A DNA stretch of 64,000 bases from Flavobacterium profundi (GTDB lineage: Bacteria; Bacteroidota; Bacteroidia; Flavobacteriales; Flavobacteriaceae), in assembly GCF_006491645.1 (NCBI RefSeq), contig NZ_VDCZ01000006.1:1-64000 (forward strand). Reading direction: 5' to 3'. Shown here piece after piece: positions 39,278-47,351 of this stretch. A program made the translations under genes and the position numbers. The notes under the pieces were generated by a model. It was given only the letters and a program-made list of their open reading frames with translations. It made no database searches and was not told the origin of the DNA. The stretch's first letter is position 1. Each line of letters opens with the position of its first letter.

Positions 39278-40759
39278 ATGACTATGAAAAAATATACAGT
39301 AAAAATTGGAATTATTCTGACATTATTGGTGTCTCTAATTTCAGCATGTTCAGATGAATTTGTGAATGAAGCACCTCCTTATACTATTGATTCTGAAAAT
39401 TATTTTAATGATCCTCAAGACTATAACAATGCTTTAATTGGAGCATATGAATTATTACATGCTACTTATTTAAACGTTATGTTAGGAGAAATTGCATCAG
39501 ATAACACCCTTTCGGGAGGTGAAAGTGCTAATGATGTAATTGGAATTCAGCAAGTTGATGAAATGATACACACTCCAGTAAATGCTCAACTTAAAAATAT
39601 TTGGGATTGGATGTTTGCAGGTGTTTATAGAGCCAGTTACATCTTAGAATTTAAAGATAAAATTGATTTTGAAGGTAAAAATCAAATTATTGCTGAAGCT
39701 CGATTTTTAAAAGCTTATTATAACTTTGAATTAGTAAAATGGTTTGGTCCAATACCCATTAAACCAGATGCTCGTTTTTTACCAGGAGATGAAAAAACGT
39801 TTCCAAGAGCACCAATTACCGAAGTATATGCTAATATAGAAAGTGATTTATTATTTGCAATTGACAATCTAAATCCTACAGCTTCTCAACAAGGAAGAGC
39901 TACTAAAGGGGCTGCGCAAGCTTTATTAGGAAAAGTATATTTATACCAAAATAAATATGTAAATGCATCAGCAGTTTTAGAACAAGTTATTTTAGATGGT
40001 AATTATTCTCTTGTTGCGGATTATTCTACTCTTTTCGAAAATAATGCAGAAAATGGACCAGAATCTGTTTTCGAAGTGCAATACACAGATGCACAAGGAG
40101 CTAGTTTTGATTGTTTGCAATGTAGTCAAGGAAATGTAGCAGTTGGCTTTAATGGAATAAGAAATTACAGTGGACCACTTTTCGATTCAGGATATAGTTT
40201 TAATGTACCTACTCAACAAGTTTATAATGCTTTTGAAGTAGGTGATAATAGAAGAGATGTTGCTATTTTAAATATCGTTGATTGGGCAGCTAATACGGGT
40301 GCTACTTATGGAGAAGGATATAAACATACTGGTTTTTTCAACCGTAAATATTTACCTCGTCAAGGAGATGCAAATATGGGTGATCAAAATTTAACAAATC
40401 CAAATAATTATAGAGCAATTCGTTATGCAGATGTATTATTGATGGCTGCTGAAGCTTTCAACAGAGGTGGAATTGATGACGCTAAAGCAAGACAATATCT
40501 AAACTTAGTGAGAAGAAGAGCTTTTGGTGATACCAATCATGATATTTCAGCTTCAGGAGCTGCTTTAACAGATTTTATTTTAGAAGAAAGAAGGTTAGAA
40601 TTAGTGGGTGAAGGACATCGTTTCTTTGATTTAGTTAGAACCAATAAAGCTGTGGGTACAATTGCAGGATTTACGGCTAATAAACATGAAGTTTTCCCAG
40701 TTCCTTTTGAAGAATTGCAATTTGCTAATGGAAATTGGCAACAAAATCCAAACTATTAA
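39278..40759 (+). CDS. susD: SusD/RagB-family surface lipoprotein (laminarin locus)
   Basis: A 493-residue outer-membrane lipoprotein that closes over SusC and binds the incoming glycan. Lipoprotein signal (ILTLLVSLISAC|SDEF), helical TPR-like core (WDWMFAGVYRASYILEFK; IIAEARFLKAYYNFELVKWFGPIPIK) and the typical C-terminal RagB region (NYRAIRYADVLLMAAEAFNRGG; EERRLELVGEGHRFFDLVR). An ATG two codons downstream (39284) is an alternative start. Five nucleotides separate it from susC and 12 from the next gene, so one operon. Confidence 0.93.
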   Translation: MTMKKYTVKIGIILTLLVSLISACSDEFVNEAPPYTIDSENYFNDPQDYNNALIGAYELLHATYLNVMLGEIASDNTLSGGESANDVIGIQQVDEMIHTPVNAQLKNIWDWMFAGVYRASYILEFKDKIDFEGKNQIIAEARFLKAYYNFELVKWFGPIPIKPDARFLPGDEKTFPRAPITEVYANIESDLLFAIDNLNPTASQQGRATKGAAQALLGKVYLYQNKYVNASAVLEQVILDGNYSLVADYSTLFENNAENGPESVFEVQYTDAQGASFDCLQCSQGNVAVGFNGIRNYSGPLFDSGYSFNVPTQQVYNAFEVGDNRRDVAILNIVDWAANTGATYGEGYKHTGFFNRKYLPRQGDANMGDQNLTNPNNYRAIRYADVLLMAAEAFNRGGIDDAKARQYLNLVRRRAFGDTNHDISASGAALTDFILEERRLELVGEGHRFFDLVRTNKAVGTIAGFTANKHEVFPVPFEELQFANGNWQQNPNY

Positions 40760-40771
40760 AATATACGTATT

Positions 40772-42325
40772 ATGAATAAAATTAAAATAGTAATAGGTCT
40801 ATTGGTTTTCTCTCTTTTTATGGGATGTTCCAAAGATGATGATACTGTAAACTTAGATAGTATTAGTGCACCTAAAAATATAGGGGCAGTAATGACCATA
40901 AAACAAGATAATTCAGGTCTTGTAACTATAGTCCCTAATGGAGAAGGTGTAACCCAATACGAGGTGTATTTTGGAGACACAACAACTACACCAGCTTTTG
41001 TAAATCCTGGAGCTTCAACTCAACATGTGTATACTGAAGGGAATTATCAGGTTAGAATTGTTGGAAAAACATTAGATGGTCAATCTTCAGAAGCAACTCA
41101 AGATTTAACCGTTTCTTTTGTGGCTCCAGAAAATTTAGAAGTAACAATTAACTCAGTTCCTGGAAATAATTTAGGTATTACGGTAGCAGCAACAGCTGAT
41201 TATGAAACTTTTTTTGAAGTTTATTTTGGAGAAGACCCTAATCAAACTCCTGTTGTATTTATGGAAGGTGAAACAATTACATTTAGCTATGCAACTGTAG
41301 GTACTTATACGGTTAGAGTAGTGGCTCTAAGTGGTGGTGTAGCAACAACTGAATATACTGAGGACGTTACTATTACAAATCCTGTTTTATTGCCAATTGA
41401 TTTCGAATCAGCAACATTAAACTACGATTTTGTTGGTTTTGGTGGAGCAAATACAGTAAAAGTAGCTAATCCAAATATAGATGCTAATAATGGTAGTGCT
41501 AATGTAGCTCGTTTGACAAAAAATAACGGATCAGAAGTTTGGGCAGGTTCTTTAATTGAATTAGGTGCACCTATCGATTTTTCAACCATGCAAAAAATAA
41601 AAATGAAATCTTGGGCTCCTCAAGCTGGTATTGTGGTGAAGATGAAATTAGAAAATTTATTAGACTCTAATATTAATGTTGAAGTTGATGCAACGAATAC
41701 AATGGCTAACGGATGGGAAGAGTTAACATTTGACTTTAGTGGCGTTAATAATGGAAATAACTATCAAAGAATTGTTGTATTCTATGATTTTGGGAACGCT
41801 GGAACAGGAGCAAATTATTATTTTGATGATATAGAATTAACTTCAGGTGCACCATCTGTACAATTGCCTTTAGATTTTGAATCTACTGTTTTAACCTATT
41901 CATTTGATAATTTTGGAGGTGCTGCTACTACAGTAGTAAGTAATCCTGATATGTCTGGAATAAATACTTCTGCTACTGTTGGTAAATTGGTAAAAGCAAA
42001 TGGAGCTGAGGTTTGGGCAGGATCTTTTATTGAATTAGGTAACCCAATTAATTTTGCTACTATGCAAAAAATTAAAATGAAAGTATGGTCTCCTCAAGCT
42101 GGTATTGTTGTGAAACTAAAATTAGAAAACTTATTGAATGGAGGCACAATTAACACAGAATTAGATGCTACTACAACTCAGTCAAATGCTTGGGAAGAGC
42201 TTACTTATGACTTTACAGGAATAAATAATGCGAATAATTATCAGAGAGTAGTTGTATTTTTTGATTTTGGGAATGCGGGTACAGGAGCTTCTTACTATTT
42301 TGATGACATTCAATTATCCAATTAA
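40772..42325 (+). CDS. SusE-position surface glycan-binding lipoprotein with duplicated modules
   Basis: A 517-residue lipoprotein (IVIGLLVFSLFMGC|SKDD). Two PKD-like Ig domains (about 30-115 and 116-205; shared pattern YEVYFGD...YTEGNYQVRIVGK / FEVYFGE...YATVGTYTVRVVAL) are followed by two tandem copies of a ~150-residue carbohydrate-binding-like module. The copies share FESxxLxYxF, EVWAGSxIELGxPI, MQKIKMKxWxPQAGIVVKxKLENLL and FxDFGNAGTGAxYYFDDI. No catalytic domain. It matches the surface glycan-binding protein seen in laminarin loci of marine flavobacteria; laminarin as ligand is inferred from context. Confidence 0.85.
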   Translation: MNKIKIVIGLLVFSLFMGCSKDDDTVNLDSISAPKNIGAVMTIKQDNSGLVTIVPNGEGVTQYEVYFGDTTTTPAFVNPGASTQHVYTEGNYQVRIVGKTLDGQSSEATQDLTVSFVAPENLEVTINSVPGNNLGITVAATADYETFFEVYFGEDPNQTPVVFMEGETITFSYATVGTYTVRVVALSGGVATTEYTEDVTITNPVLLPIDFESATLNYDFVGFGGANTVKVANPNIDANNGSANVARLTKNNGSEVWAGSLIELGAPIDFSTMQKIKMKSWAPQAGIVVKMKLENLLDSNINVEVDATNTMANGWEELTFDFSGVNNGNNYQRIVVFYDFGNAGTGANYYFDDIELTSGAPSVQLPLDFESTVLTYSFDNFGGAATTVVSNPDMSGINTSATVGKLVKANGAEVWAGSFIELGNPINFATMQKIKMKVWSPQAGIVVKLKLENLLNGGTINTELDATTTQSNAWEELTYDFTGINNANNYQRVVVFFDFGNAGTGASYYFDDIQLSN

Positions 42326-42336
42326 AATATAATAAA

Positions 42337-43986
42337 ATGAAAAATATTAAAAAATATATCTTACTAGTAGTAACACTTACATTTTTGGTAAGTTGTCAAG
42401 AAGAAGATAAAAGTTTTGGAGATATAATAGCTCCAGATAATCTAGTTATAGAAGCTGAGATTCAAGGACAAGATGGTTCAAATCCTTATGGTGATGGAAC
42501 TGGTATTGTGATTTTTAGCGCAAGAGCAAATAATGCGATTTCATATAAGTTTATTTTTAGTGATGGAACTTCGCAGAATTCTCCGTTAGGGGTGTTTCAA
42601 AAACGTTTTGCTCAACCAGGAATAAATGTTTATGATGTTACTGTAGTTGCATCCGGAAAAGGTGGTGTGGCTACTAATAAAACTATAAGTGTTGAAGTCA
42701 GAAGTGATTTCTCAGATGATGAAGCAATTCAACTTCTAACTGATGGTACAAGTAAAGATTGGTATTGGTCAGCATCGGAACCTGGACATTTAGGAGTTGG
42801 TCCTAACAGTACTGATGAAACTCAAAATTATTTTGGTTTTTGGTACCAAGCTGCTCCATGGGAAAAAGCAGCAAGTCCTGATTCTAGCTGTTTATATGAT
42901 AATGTTTTAACATTTACTAAAGATGGTGATATGTTAAAATATGAATTAGATAACGGAGGAAATACATTTTTCAATACGGCTTTTGAAGGTGTTGTAGGTG
43001 GAAGTGCAGGTTCAGATATGTGCTATAATTATGATGTATCTGGAGTTAAGATTGTTACTTTGAGCCCGTCAGAATCTGTAGTGAGTATGAACCCAAATGC
43101 AGCTACCCAAACGAGAGGTACTGTAATGACTTTTTCAGATAATGGATTTATGGGTTATTATATAGGACAAAATTCGTATGAAATACTTTCTTTAACTGCA
43201 AATAGAATGGTAGTAAGAGCAATTATGGGGAATGATCCTGGATTAGCATGGTATCATACTTTTACAACTACTAGACCTGTTCAAAATCCAACTACAGATT
43301 ATACAAATTTAGTTTGGTCGGATGAATTTGATGTTGATGGGGCACCAGATGCTACAAAATGGGGCTATGATTTAGGTGCTGGAGGATGGGGAAATCAAGA
43401 AGCACAAAACTATACCAATAGCGCTACAAATTCAGTGGTGTCTAATGGGAATTTAGTCATTACAGCAATCAATTCTGGCGGAAATTATACTTCAGCAAGA
43501 TTAAAATCTGAAAATAAATTTGAATTTACTTACGGTAAAGTTGAAGTTCGAGCAAAACTACCTGTTGGTGGTGGTACTTGGCCTGCGATTTGGATGTTAG
43601 GAGCTAATTATGACCAGGCAGGATTCGCTTGGCCAGCATGTGGGGAAATTGATATTATGGAACACAAAGGGAATGTCCCAAATGTTATTCATGGAACTTT
43701 GCATTATCCAGGTAATTCTGGTGGAAATGGTAATGGAAATACAACAACCATAACTGGTGCAAGCACTGAATTTCATATATATAAAACGATTTGGAGCCCA
43801 ACATCAATTCAAATATTTGTAGATGATGTATTGTTTCACTCTGTACCTAATTCAAACGCAGTTCCATTCAACCATGATTTCTTCTTAATTCTAAATGTAG
43901 CAATGGGAGGAACTTTTGGTGGAGCAATCGATCCAAGTTTTACACAATCTTCAATGGAAGTGGATTATGTAAGAGTTTATCAATAA
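42337..43986 (+). CDS. GH16 endo-beta-glucanase (laminarinase-type) lipoprotein with PKD-like domain
   Basis: A 549-residue lipoprotein (YILLVVTLTFLVSC|QEED). Residues about 30-130 are a PKD-like domain; residues about 130-320 form a separate beta-rich region unique to it in this locus. The GH16 catalytic domain (about 325-549) has the retaining-enzyme motif E437-I-D439-I-M-E442 (CGEIDIMEHKG), preceded by YTSARLKSENKFEFTYGKVEVRAKLP. It should cut beta-1,3- or mixed-linkage glucan at the cell surface. Eleven nt after the SusE-position gene. Confidence 0.9.
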   Translation: MKNIKKYILLVVTLTFLVSCQEEDKSFGDIIAPDNLVIEAEIQGQDGSNPYGDGTGIVIFSARANNAISYKFIFSDGTSQNSPLGVFQKRFAQPGINVYDVTVVASGKGGVATNKTISVEVRSDFSDDEAIQLLTDGTSKDWYWSASEPGHLGVGPNSTDETQNYFGFWYQAAPWEKAASPDSSCLYDNVLTFTKDGDMLKYELDNGGNTFFNTAFEGVVGGSAGSDMCYNYDVSGVKIVTLSPSESVVSMNPNAATQTRGTVMTFSDNGFMGYYIGQNSYEILSLTANRMVVRAIMGNDPGLAWYHTFTTTRPVQNPTTDYTNLVWSDEFDVDGAPDATKWGYDLGAGGWGNQEAQNYTNSATNSVVSNGNLVITAINSGGNYTSARLKSENKFEFTYGKVEVRAKLPVGGGTWPAIWMLGANYDQAGFAWPACGEIDIMEHKGNVPNVIHGTLHYPGNSGGNGNGNTTTITGASTEFHIYKTIWSPTSIQIFVDDVLFHSVPNSNAVPFNHDFFLILNVAMGGTFGGAIDPSFTQSSMEVDYVRVYQ

Positions 43987-44028
43987 TACTTTTTCATTTT
44001 TTTATAAAATATTTTTTATCATTTCAAT

Positions 44029-44068
44029 CTTAAGAAAGTCTAGTATCTCAATTACTAGCTTTCTTAAG
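44029..44068 (+). terminator. Long hairpin between the GH16 and GH3 genes
   Basis: CTTAAGAAAG (44029-44038) pairs with CTTTCTTAAG (44059-44068) and CTAGTA (44040-44045) with TACTAG (44053-44058), a 16-bp stem with one bulged T. No T-tract follows, so it may protect or process mRNA within the operon rather than end transcription. Confidence 0.5.
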
Positions 44069-44094
44069 GGTTGGAATATTATTACCTATCTCTA

Positions 44095-46398
44095 ATGAAA
44101 ATCAAACCTATTACATATAGTATTTTATCTTTATCCTTTTTGTTTTTTATTGGATGTAACAAAAGCCAAACAAAAAAAACAGTTGCATCTGAAAAAAATG
44201 ATTTGATTGAACAAAAAGTAGACTCCATTCTAAAGTTAATGACTTTAGATGAGAAAATTGGTCAAATGAATCAATACAATGGCTTTTGGGAAATTACAGG
44301 TCCAGCTCCAAAAGAAGGACAAGCTGCAAAAAAATATGAAGATTTAAAAAAAGGACTAGTAGGTTCTATGCTTAATGTAAAAGGAGCTAAAGAAGTGTAT
44401 ACCTTACAAAAAATTGCTGTAGAAGAAACCAGATTAGGAATTCCGCTATTATTTGGATTTGATGTTATTCATGGTTATAAAACAATTAGTCCCATTCCTT
44501 TAGCAGAAGCTGCAAGTTGGGATTTAGAAGTTATTCAAAAATCTGCTGCTATTGCGGCTGAAGAAGCTGCGGCAGTAGGAATTAATTGGACTTTTGCTCC
44601 AATGGTGGATATTTCAAGAGATGCCAGATGGGGAAGAGTCATGGAAGGAGCTGGAGAAGACCCTTATTTGGGAAGTAAAATTGCTGAAGCTCGAATTAAA
44701 GGTTTTCAAGGTGAAGATTTAGCTTCTAAAAAAACAATTCTGGCTTGTGCCAAACACTTTGCAGGATATGGTTTTGCTGAAGCCGGTAGAGATTACAATA
44801 CCGTTGATGTAGGTGAACAAACACTTCAAAATGTTATTTTGCCTCCTTTTAAAGCTTCTGTTGATGCAGGTGTGCGTACATTTATGAATTCATTTAACGA
44901 TTTAAATGGAGTTCCTGCTACTGGGAATAAAATGTTGCAAAGAGAAATTCTTAAAGGAAATTGGAACTTTGATGGTTTTGTAGTTTCTGATTGGGGTTCT
45001 ATTAACGAAATGATTGCTCATGGTTATGCAAAAGACAGTAAACATGCTGCGGAAATAGCCGTTAATGCGGGTTCTGATATGGATATGGAATCGTATGCAT
45101 ATGTTACTTATCTTAAAAAATTAATTGAGGAAGGCAAAGTTAAAGAAACTGATGTAGAAGATGCAGCTAGAAGAATTCTAAGGACAAAATTTGAATTAGG
45201 GTTGTTTGAAAATCCTTATAAATACTGTGATGAAGCCTATGAAAAAGCAACAGTTGGTAAAAAAGAGTTTCATGATGGCGTTTTAGAAATGGCTAAAAAG
45301 TCGATTGTTTTGCTTAAAAATGATAATGACTTATTACCGTTATCTAAAACCGGTAAAAAAATAGCATTAATTGGAGCTTTAGCTAACGATAAAACAAGTC
45401 CGTTAGGAAGTTGGAGAATCGGTGCTGACGACGAAACAGCTGTTTCAGTTTTAGAAGGGATGGAAGCTTACGTTGGGAATCAATTGTCTTTTGCAAAAGG
45501 AACTACTGTAGCTACAGGTAGAACTGAATTTATGTGGGAAACCAAAATTAATACTTCAGACAATTCAGAATTTTCGAAAGCAATTGCTATTGCTAAAAAT
45601 GCAGATGTAGTTGTAATGGTTTTAGGTGAACACGGTTTACAATCTGGAGAAGGAAGAAGTAGATCTGATTTAGGTTTGCCTGGTCTACAACAAGAATTAC
45701 TTGAAGCTGTTTACAAAGTAAATAAAAACATTGTTTTAGTATTAAATAATGGACGTCCATTGGTTATTCCTTGGGCAAAAGAAAATATTCCGGCCATTGT
45801 TGAAGCATGGCACTTAGGAACACAATCGGGTCACGCAATTGCGCAGGTATTGTATGGTGATTATAATCCTAGTGGTAAATTACCCATGACTTTTCCTAGA
45901 AGTGTAGGTCAAGTTCCATTGTATTATAATTATAAAAACACAGGTCGACCTATCATGAATGAACCAGAAAGTGTTTTTTGGTCTCATTATATCGATGAAA
46001 AAAATACGCCACTTTTTGCCTTTGGTCATGGATTAAGCTACGCTAAGTTCGAATATTCAAATCTTACTTTGAGTAAAAAGAATTTAAATACTTCTGAAAA
46101 AATTATTGCCTCTGTAACTCTAAAAAATAATAGTAAAGTTAAAGGGAAAGAAGTTGTGCAATTGTATATCAGAGATTTAGTGGCAAGTTCAACAAGACCT
46201 GTTAAAGAGCTTAAAGGCTTTCAAATGATTGAATTAAATGCTAATGAATCCAAAGTAATTTCATTTGTAATAGATGAAAAAATGCTAGCTTTTTATACTA
46301 ACAATAAGAAATGGGAAACAGAACCTGGAGATTTCAAAGTATTTATTGGAGGTAGTTCTGATGCTACTTTAGAAGATACTTTTCAATTTTTAAATTAA
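44095..46398 (+). CDS. GH3 beta-glucosidase lipoprotein
   Basis: The ATG at 44095 starts a lipoprotein signal (SILSLSFLFFIGC|NKSQ) and gives 767 residues; the longer frame from 44071 begins at a TTG. Domain 1 (barrel) has the nucleophile region GFVVSDWGS (D299), WGRVMEGAGEDPYLG and KHFAGYGFAEAGRDYNT. Domain 2 carries HGLQSGEGRSRSDLGLPG, with the acid/base expected here, and the fibronectin-III-like third domain ends with EPGDFKVFIGGSS. It releases glucose from beta-gluco-oligosaccharides, probably in the periplasm, finishing what the GH16 enzymes begin. Gap to the next gene is 6 nt. Confidence 0.95.
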   Translation: MKIKPITYSILSLSFLFFIGCNKSQTKKTVASEKNDLIEQKVDSILKLMTLDEKIGQMNQYNGFWEITGPAPKEGQAAKKYEDLKKGLVGSMLNVKGAKEVYTLQKIAVEETRLGIPLLFGFDVIHGYKTISPIPLAEAASWDLEVIQKSAAIAAEEAAAVGINWTFAPMVDISRDARWGRVMEGAGEDPYLGSKIAEARIKGFQGEDLASKKTILACAKHFAGYGFAEAGRDYNTVDVGEQTLQNVILPPFKASVDAGVRTFMNSFNDLNGVPATGNKMLQREILKGNWNFDGFVVSDWGSINEMIAHGYAKDSKHAAEIAVNAGSDMDMESYAYVTYLKKLIEEGKVKETDVEDAARRILRTKFELGLFENPYKYCDEAYEKATVGKKEFHDGVLEMAKKSIVLLKNDNDLLPLSKTGKKIALIGALANDKTSPLGSWRIGADDETAVSVLEGMEAYVGNQLSFAKGTTVATGRTEFMWETKINTSDNSEFSKAIAIAKNADVVVMVLGEHGLQSGEGRSRSDLGLPGLQQELLEAVYKVNKNIVLVLNNGRPLVIPWAKENIPAIVEAWHLGTQSGHAIAQVLYGDYNPSGKLPMTFPRSVGQVPLYYNYKNTGRPIMNEPESVFWSHYIDEKNTPLFAFGHGLSYAKFEYSNLTLSKKNLNTSEKIIASVTLKNNSKVKGKEVVQLYIRDLVASSTRPVKELKGFQMIELNANESKVISFVIDEKMLAFYTNNKKWETEPGDFKVFIGGSSDATLEDTFQFLN

Positions 46399-46404
46399 GA
46401 TATA

Positions 46405-47163
46405 ATGAAAAAAATAGCGTTACTAGCACTCCTTATTAATTTGACGTATGCTCAAAAAGACAATAGAAAATTAATTTGGGAAGAAAACTTTAATGGAAAA
46501 GCTCTAGATACTACGGTTTGGAATTTTGAATTAGGAAATGGATGCCCTAATATTTGTGGTTGGGGAAATAATGAATCTCAAATTTATACGAAGAATAATC
46601 ATAAAGTTGAAGATGGTATGCTAACGATTACTGCTGCTTATGATGGAACGCAGTATACTTCCACAAGAATTACCACAAAAGATAAAAAGGAATTTCAATA
46701 TGGTAAAATGGAAGTGCGTGCAAAATTGCCTCAAGGCAAAGGATTATGGCCAGCATTCTGGATGTTAGGATCCAATATTTCTCAAGTGGGTTGGCCAAAA
46801 TCGGGTGAAATTGACATTCTTGAGTATATAGGAAAAGAACCAGGACAAGTTTTTACTTCCTTACATACACAAGATAGTCATGGAAATACAATCAACACAA
46901 AAAAAACTAAAATTGAAGGGATTGAAGAAGGCTTTCATCTTTATGCAATTGATTGGAATAAAGATCAAATTGCATTTTATGTAGACAATCATTTGGTATA
47001 TACTTTTAAACCTGAAGTTAAAAATGAAAATACTTGGCCTTACAACCAACCTTTTTATTTTTTAATTAATATGGCTATTGGCGGAAACTTTGGCGGTCCC
47101 GACATTGATAATAGTGTATTTCCTCAAGAATTTAGTATCGATTATATCAAAGTATATCAATAA
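46405..47163 (+). CDS. GH16 endo-beta-glucanase, single domain
   Basis: A 252-residue secreted enzyme with a short signal peptide (MKKIALLALLINLTYA|Q) and a single GH16 domain. Catalytic motif E135-I-D137-I-L-E140 (SGEIDILEYIGKE). QGKGLWPAFWMLGSN and FYFLINMAIGGNFGGPDID are typical laminarinase segments. It has neither a lipobox nor a T9SS tail, so it is likely periplasmic, acting on oligosaccharides after SusCD import. Last gene of the laminarin operon. Confidence 0.92.
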   Translation: MKKIALLALLINLTYAQKDNRKLIWEENFNGKALDTTVWNFELGNGCPNICGWGNNESQIYTKNNHKVEDGMLTITAAYDGTQYTSTRITTKDKKEFQYGKMEVRAKLPQGKGLWPAFWMLGSNISQVGWPKSGEIDILEYIGKEPGQVFTSLHTQDSHGNTINTKKTKIEGIEEGFHLYAIDWNKDQIAFYVDNHLVYTFKPEVKNENTWPYNQPFYFLINMAIGGNFGGPDIDNSVFPQEFSIDYIKVYQ

Positions 47164-47170
47164 CTAAGTT

Positions 47171-47181
47171 CCTGTTTGTTG
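47171..47181 (+). promoter_or_regulatory. Single LytTR-like half site upstream of the GH64 gene
   Basis: CCTGTTTGTTG carries the GTTNGTT core found in the repeats upstream of the metalloprotease and second susC. A weaker partner (ATGTATTGTTA) lies 31 bp further on. No phased triplet was found here, so the call is tentative. Confidence 0.25.
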
Positions 47182-47351
47182 CATCATTTTTAGGAATAAA
47201 AATGTATTGTTAAAAATTGTAATGAAGCGTAAAAAACGATTTACTCTTTATTGTACTATGTTTCTTTATAAGAAGCTCTCAAATAGAAAAGTTCATAAAA
47301 TAAAATTGCTATGTGAAACCAAACTATTTATTAACATTTAACAAACAAAAC

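Noticed and set aside
47313..47351. Start of the GH64 protein at 47313
   Set aside because: It puts 13 residues in front of the signal peptide; the ATG at 47352 begins it directly.
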